NCBI GenBank assembly: GCA_029721515.1
Contig: CM056554.1
Coordinates: 23,871,488 to 23,935,487, forward strand
DNA: 64,000 nt
Source: Synanceia verrucosa
Lineage: Eukaryota > Chordata > Actinopteri > Perciformes > Synanceiidae
Direction of reading: 5' to 3'
Below are positions 62,643 to 64,000 of this stretch, piece by piece (within the stretch, counting starts at the first letter, position 1; each line of letters starts with the position of its first letter). Both the position numbers and the translations under genes were made by a program. The notes beneath the pieces were generated by a model. It worked only from the letters and a program-made list of their open reading frames with translations, was not told the origin of the DNA and ran no database searches.

Positions 62643-63693
62643 GGGCGTATTCACACCAGGAAGGTCTGTTAGTTCACTTGCTTTGGTCCGGACCATTTTC
62701 TTTTTTTAGTGCAGTTCGCTTTCACACTGTGATTAATTGTAACAGGACCAGAATTAACACGTGCTAAGTTCAGGACGGCACAGTGGTGTAGTGGTTAGCA
62801 CTGTCGCCTCACAGCAAGAAGGTATCAGGTTCGAATCCCGGGCCTTTCTGTGTGGAGTGTGCATGTTCTCCCCGTGTCTGCACAGGTTCTCTCCGGGTAC
62901 ACCGGCTTCCTCCCACCATCCAAATTAGGTTAATTGGCTAATTTAAATTGTCCATAGGTGTGAATGTGAGTGTGAGTGGTTGTCTGTCTCTATGAGCCCT
63001 GCGATGAGGTGGCGACTTGTCCAGGGTGTACCCTGCCTTCCGCCCTAAGACAGCTGGGATAGGCTCCAGCCCCCCGCGACCCTATGAGGATAAGCGGTAG
63101 ATGGATGGATGGATAAGGTTGTTCAACCATCTGACGCTAAACGCGTGAGCGGGTAAAGCAGGAAGCCCAAAAGTGAAAGTAGACTGACGTAAACAATGGA
63201 CACTTCGCGTGCTGTTCTCGTTATCCTTATAGCAATATGATTTATACAGTTACAGCTTTTTGCAGGAATGTTCGAGCGTCAAGACCGTTTGATGCACCAT
63301 TTTACAATATCATGCTCATAATTTTGTTACAACGAAGATGTGCAGCAAAACAGCTGAGAAGGTGAGCTCTCAACATATTACAGTAACAGGTCTACTGTAC
63401 AGAATTCAGAACAAGTAGGCTATTTGGAAATGAAAGATCAAATTATTATAATGCGCAAAAACTACGGGAGCCCATCAAATCCAAAAAGGTAGATTTTTTG
63501 CAACTGGTTCGGATTGAGATCGGGCTGCTTTCACACCTGAAACGAACCGCACCAGAGTTCGAAAGGAACCACTCTGAGGCCCCCTCCTCAGCTGGGTCTC
63601 GGTCCGCTTGTTTGGTCCGCACCAGAGTTTGAGTGATTGTATTCACATCGGCCAAAAAGGTCCAAACCAAACAAGGCAGGTGTGAATACACCC
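62643..63693. mobile_element. PIF/Harbinger-type MITE carrying a SINE
   Basis: Ends GGGCGTATTCACACC and GGTGTGAATACACCC with TTA on both sides (62640-62642, 63694-63696). Inner inverted blocks 'TGGTCCGGACC' and 'TTTGGTCCGCACCAGAG'. No coding capacity. The SINE at 62771-63110 lies inside. Confidence 0.82.
62771..63110 (+). mobile_element. Near full-length SINE S1
   Basis: tRNA-like head (AGTGGTGTAGTGGTTAGCAC, AGGTTCGAATCC), complete body and (GGAT)n tail. The flanking duplication is unclear (TAAGTTCA versus TAAGGTTG). Confidence 0.9.
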
Positions 63694-63790
63694 TTAAACT
63701 CCTCCACTTGGGGCAGGATCTCCTCCCCGACCGGGAGGGGGCACTCCACCCTTTTCTGACTGAGGACCATGGCCTCAGATTGGAGCACCT

Positions 63791-64000
63791 CTTTTATTAC
63801 TATTTTAAGTTAAAACATATAAAAAAGAAACTCTATTGCTCCTCCAAGTTCACTACTGCAAGCACCTTGGGCAAACCTCGGTCCCACAGTATCAGAGCAA
63901 TGACTAGGGGAGGGCCCAGCACCACCTGCCTCTAACAGGAGGTGGTTTTCTAACCACGCCCTAACCCTCAGACATACCTTAACTCTAATGAGAAAATATG
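63791..64000. other. Window end, unclassified
   Basis: No feature recognised in the last 210 bases. Confidence 0.4.

Larger units (their letters stand above)
62520..63790 (-). pseudogene. Non-LTR RT fragment split by a MITE
   Basis: The minus strand from 63790 reads 'SEAMVLSQKRVECPLPVGEEILPQVEEFK' and, after the MITE at 63693-62643, continues in the same order with 'LGVLFTSEG' at about 62630-62605. This block lies just after the catalytic box in a common teleost LINE (clade not assigned). Only about 200 coding bases are left. Confidence 0.75.

Overview
The window is vertebrate nuclear DNA, almost certainly from a teleost fish. It holds one recognisable host gene with long, AT-rich, repeat-filled introns. 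Around it are fish-type transposable elements: tRNA-derived SINEs ending in (GGAT)n, L2-type LINEs, Tc1, hAT, PIF/Harbinger and pogo-like DNA transposons, BEL/Pao, Ty3/Gypsy and ERV-like pol relics. There are no bacterial operons, CRISPR arrays or rRNA genes.

Host gene: pitrm1 (presequence protease, M16C zinc metalloprotease of the mitochondrial matrix) lies on the + strand from the ATG at 33713 to the TAA at 58219. I could place all 27 coding exons. Every intron is GT-AG, every junction keeps frame, and the exons sum to 3078 nt (1025 residues plus stop), close to the usual ~1037-residue family length. The inverted zinc motif HILEH is at 36209-36223, the third zinc ligand is in exon 6, and the C-terminal Arg/Tyr substrate-clamp motif is in exon 24. 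The gene looks intact.

Layout. 1-33 kb is upstream repeat territory with no intact host gene recognised: MITEs and an irregular module array (0-2.7 kb); LINE, Harbinger and hAT pseudogenes (2.7-7.2 kb); an LTR with a tRNA-Pro-type primer site and gag/protease relics (7.6-11.1 kb); a 3.5-kb AT-rich foldback palindrome (12.7-16.2 kb); a nested ERV pol/LTR locus broken by Tc1, SINE and PIF-type MITE insertions (16.3-20.4 kb) and followed by a second Tc1 relic carrying a SINE (20.4-21.6 kb); a nearly complete but decayed BEL/Pao element (22.5-28.6 kb); L2, pogo and Tc1 pieces (28.6-30.6 kb); and mostly unclassified sequence (30.6-33.3 kb). 33.7-58.9 kb is pitrm1 with at least 20 intronic insertions, many with exact target-site duplications. 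59-64 kb holds a transposon family with a WRRLK motif, a Gypsy pol relic split by a hAT MITE, and a LINE RT relic split by a PIF-type MITE.

Most notable: a multi-level foldback element with gene-like arms, a fossil partial copy of pitrm1 exon 17 in intron 19, reciprocal nesting of the same two repeat types at two loci, and a TTAA-flanked MITE family with four copies, one inside the pitrm1 3' region. I found no convincing new multi-gene system. All family names rest on motif reading without database searches.
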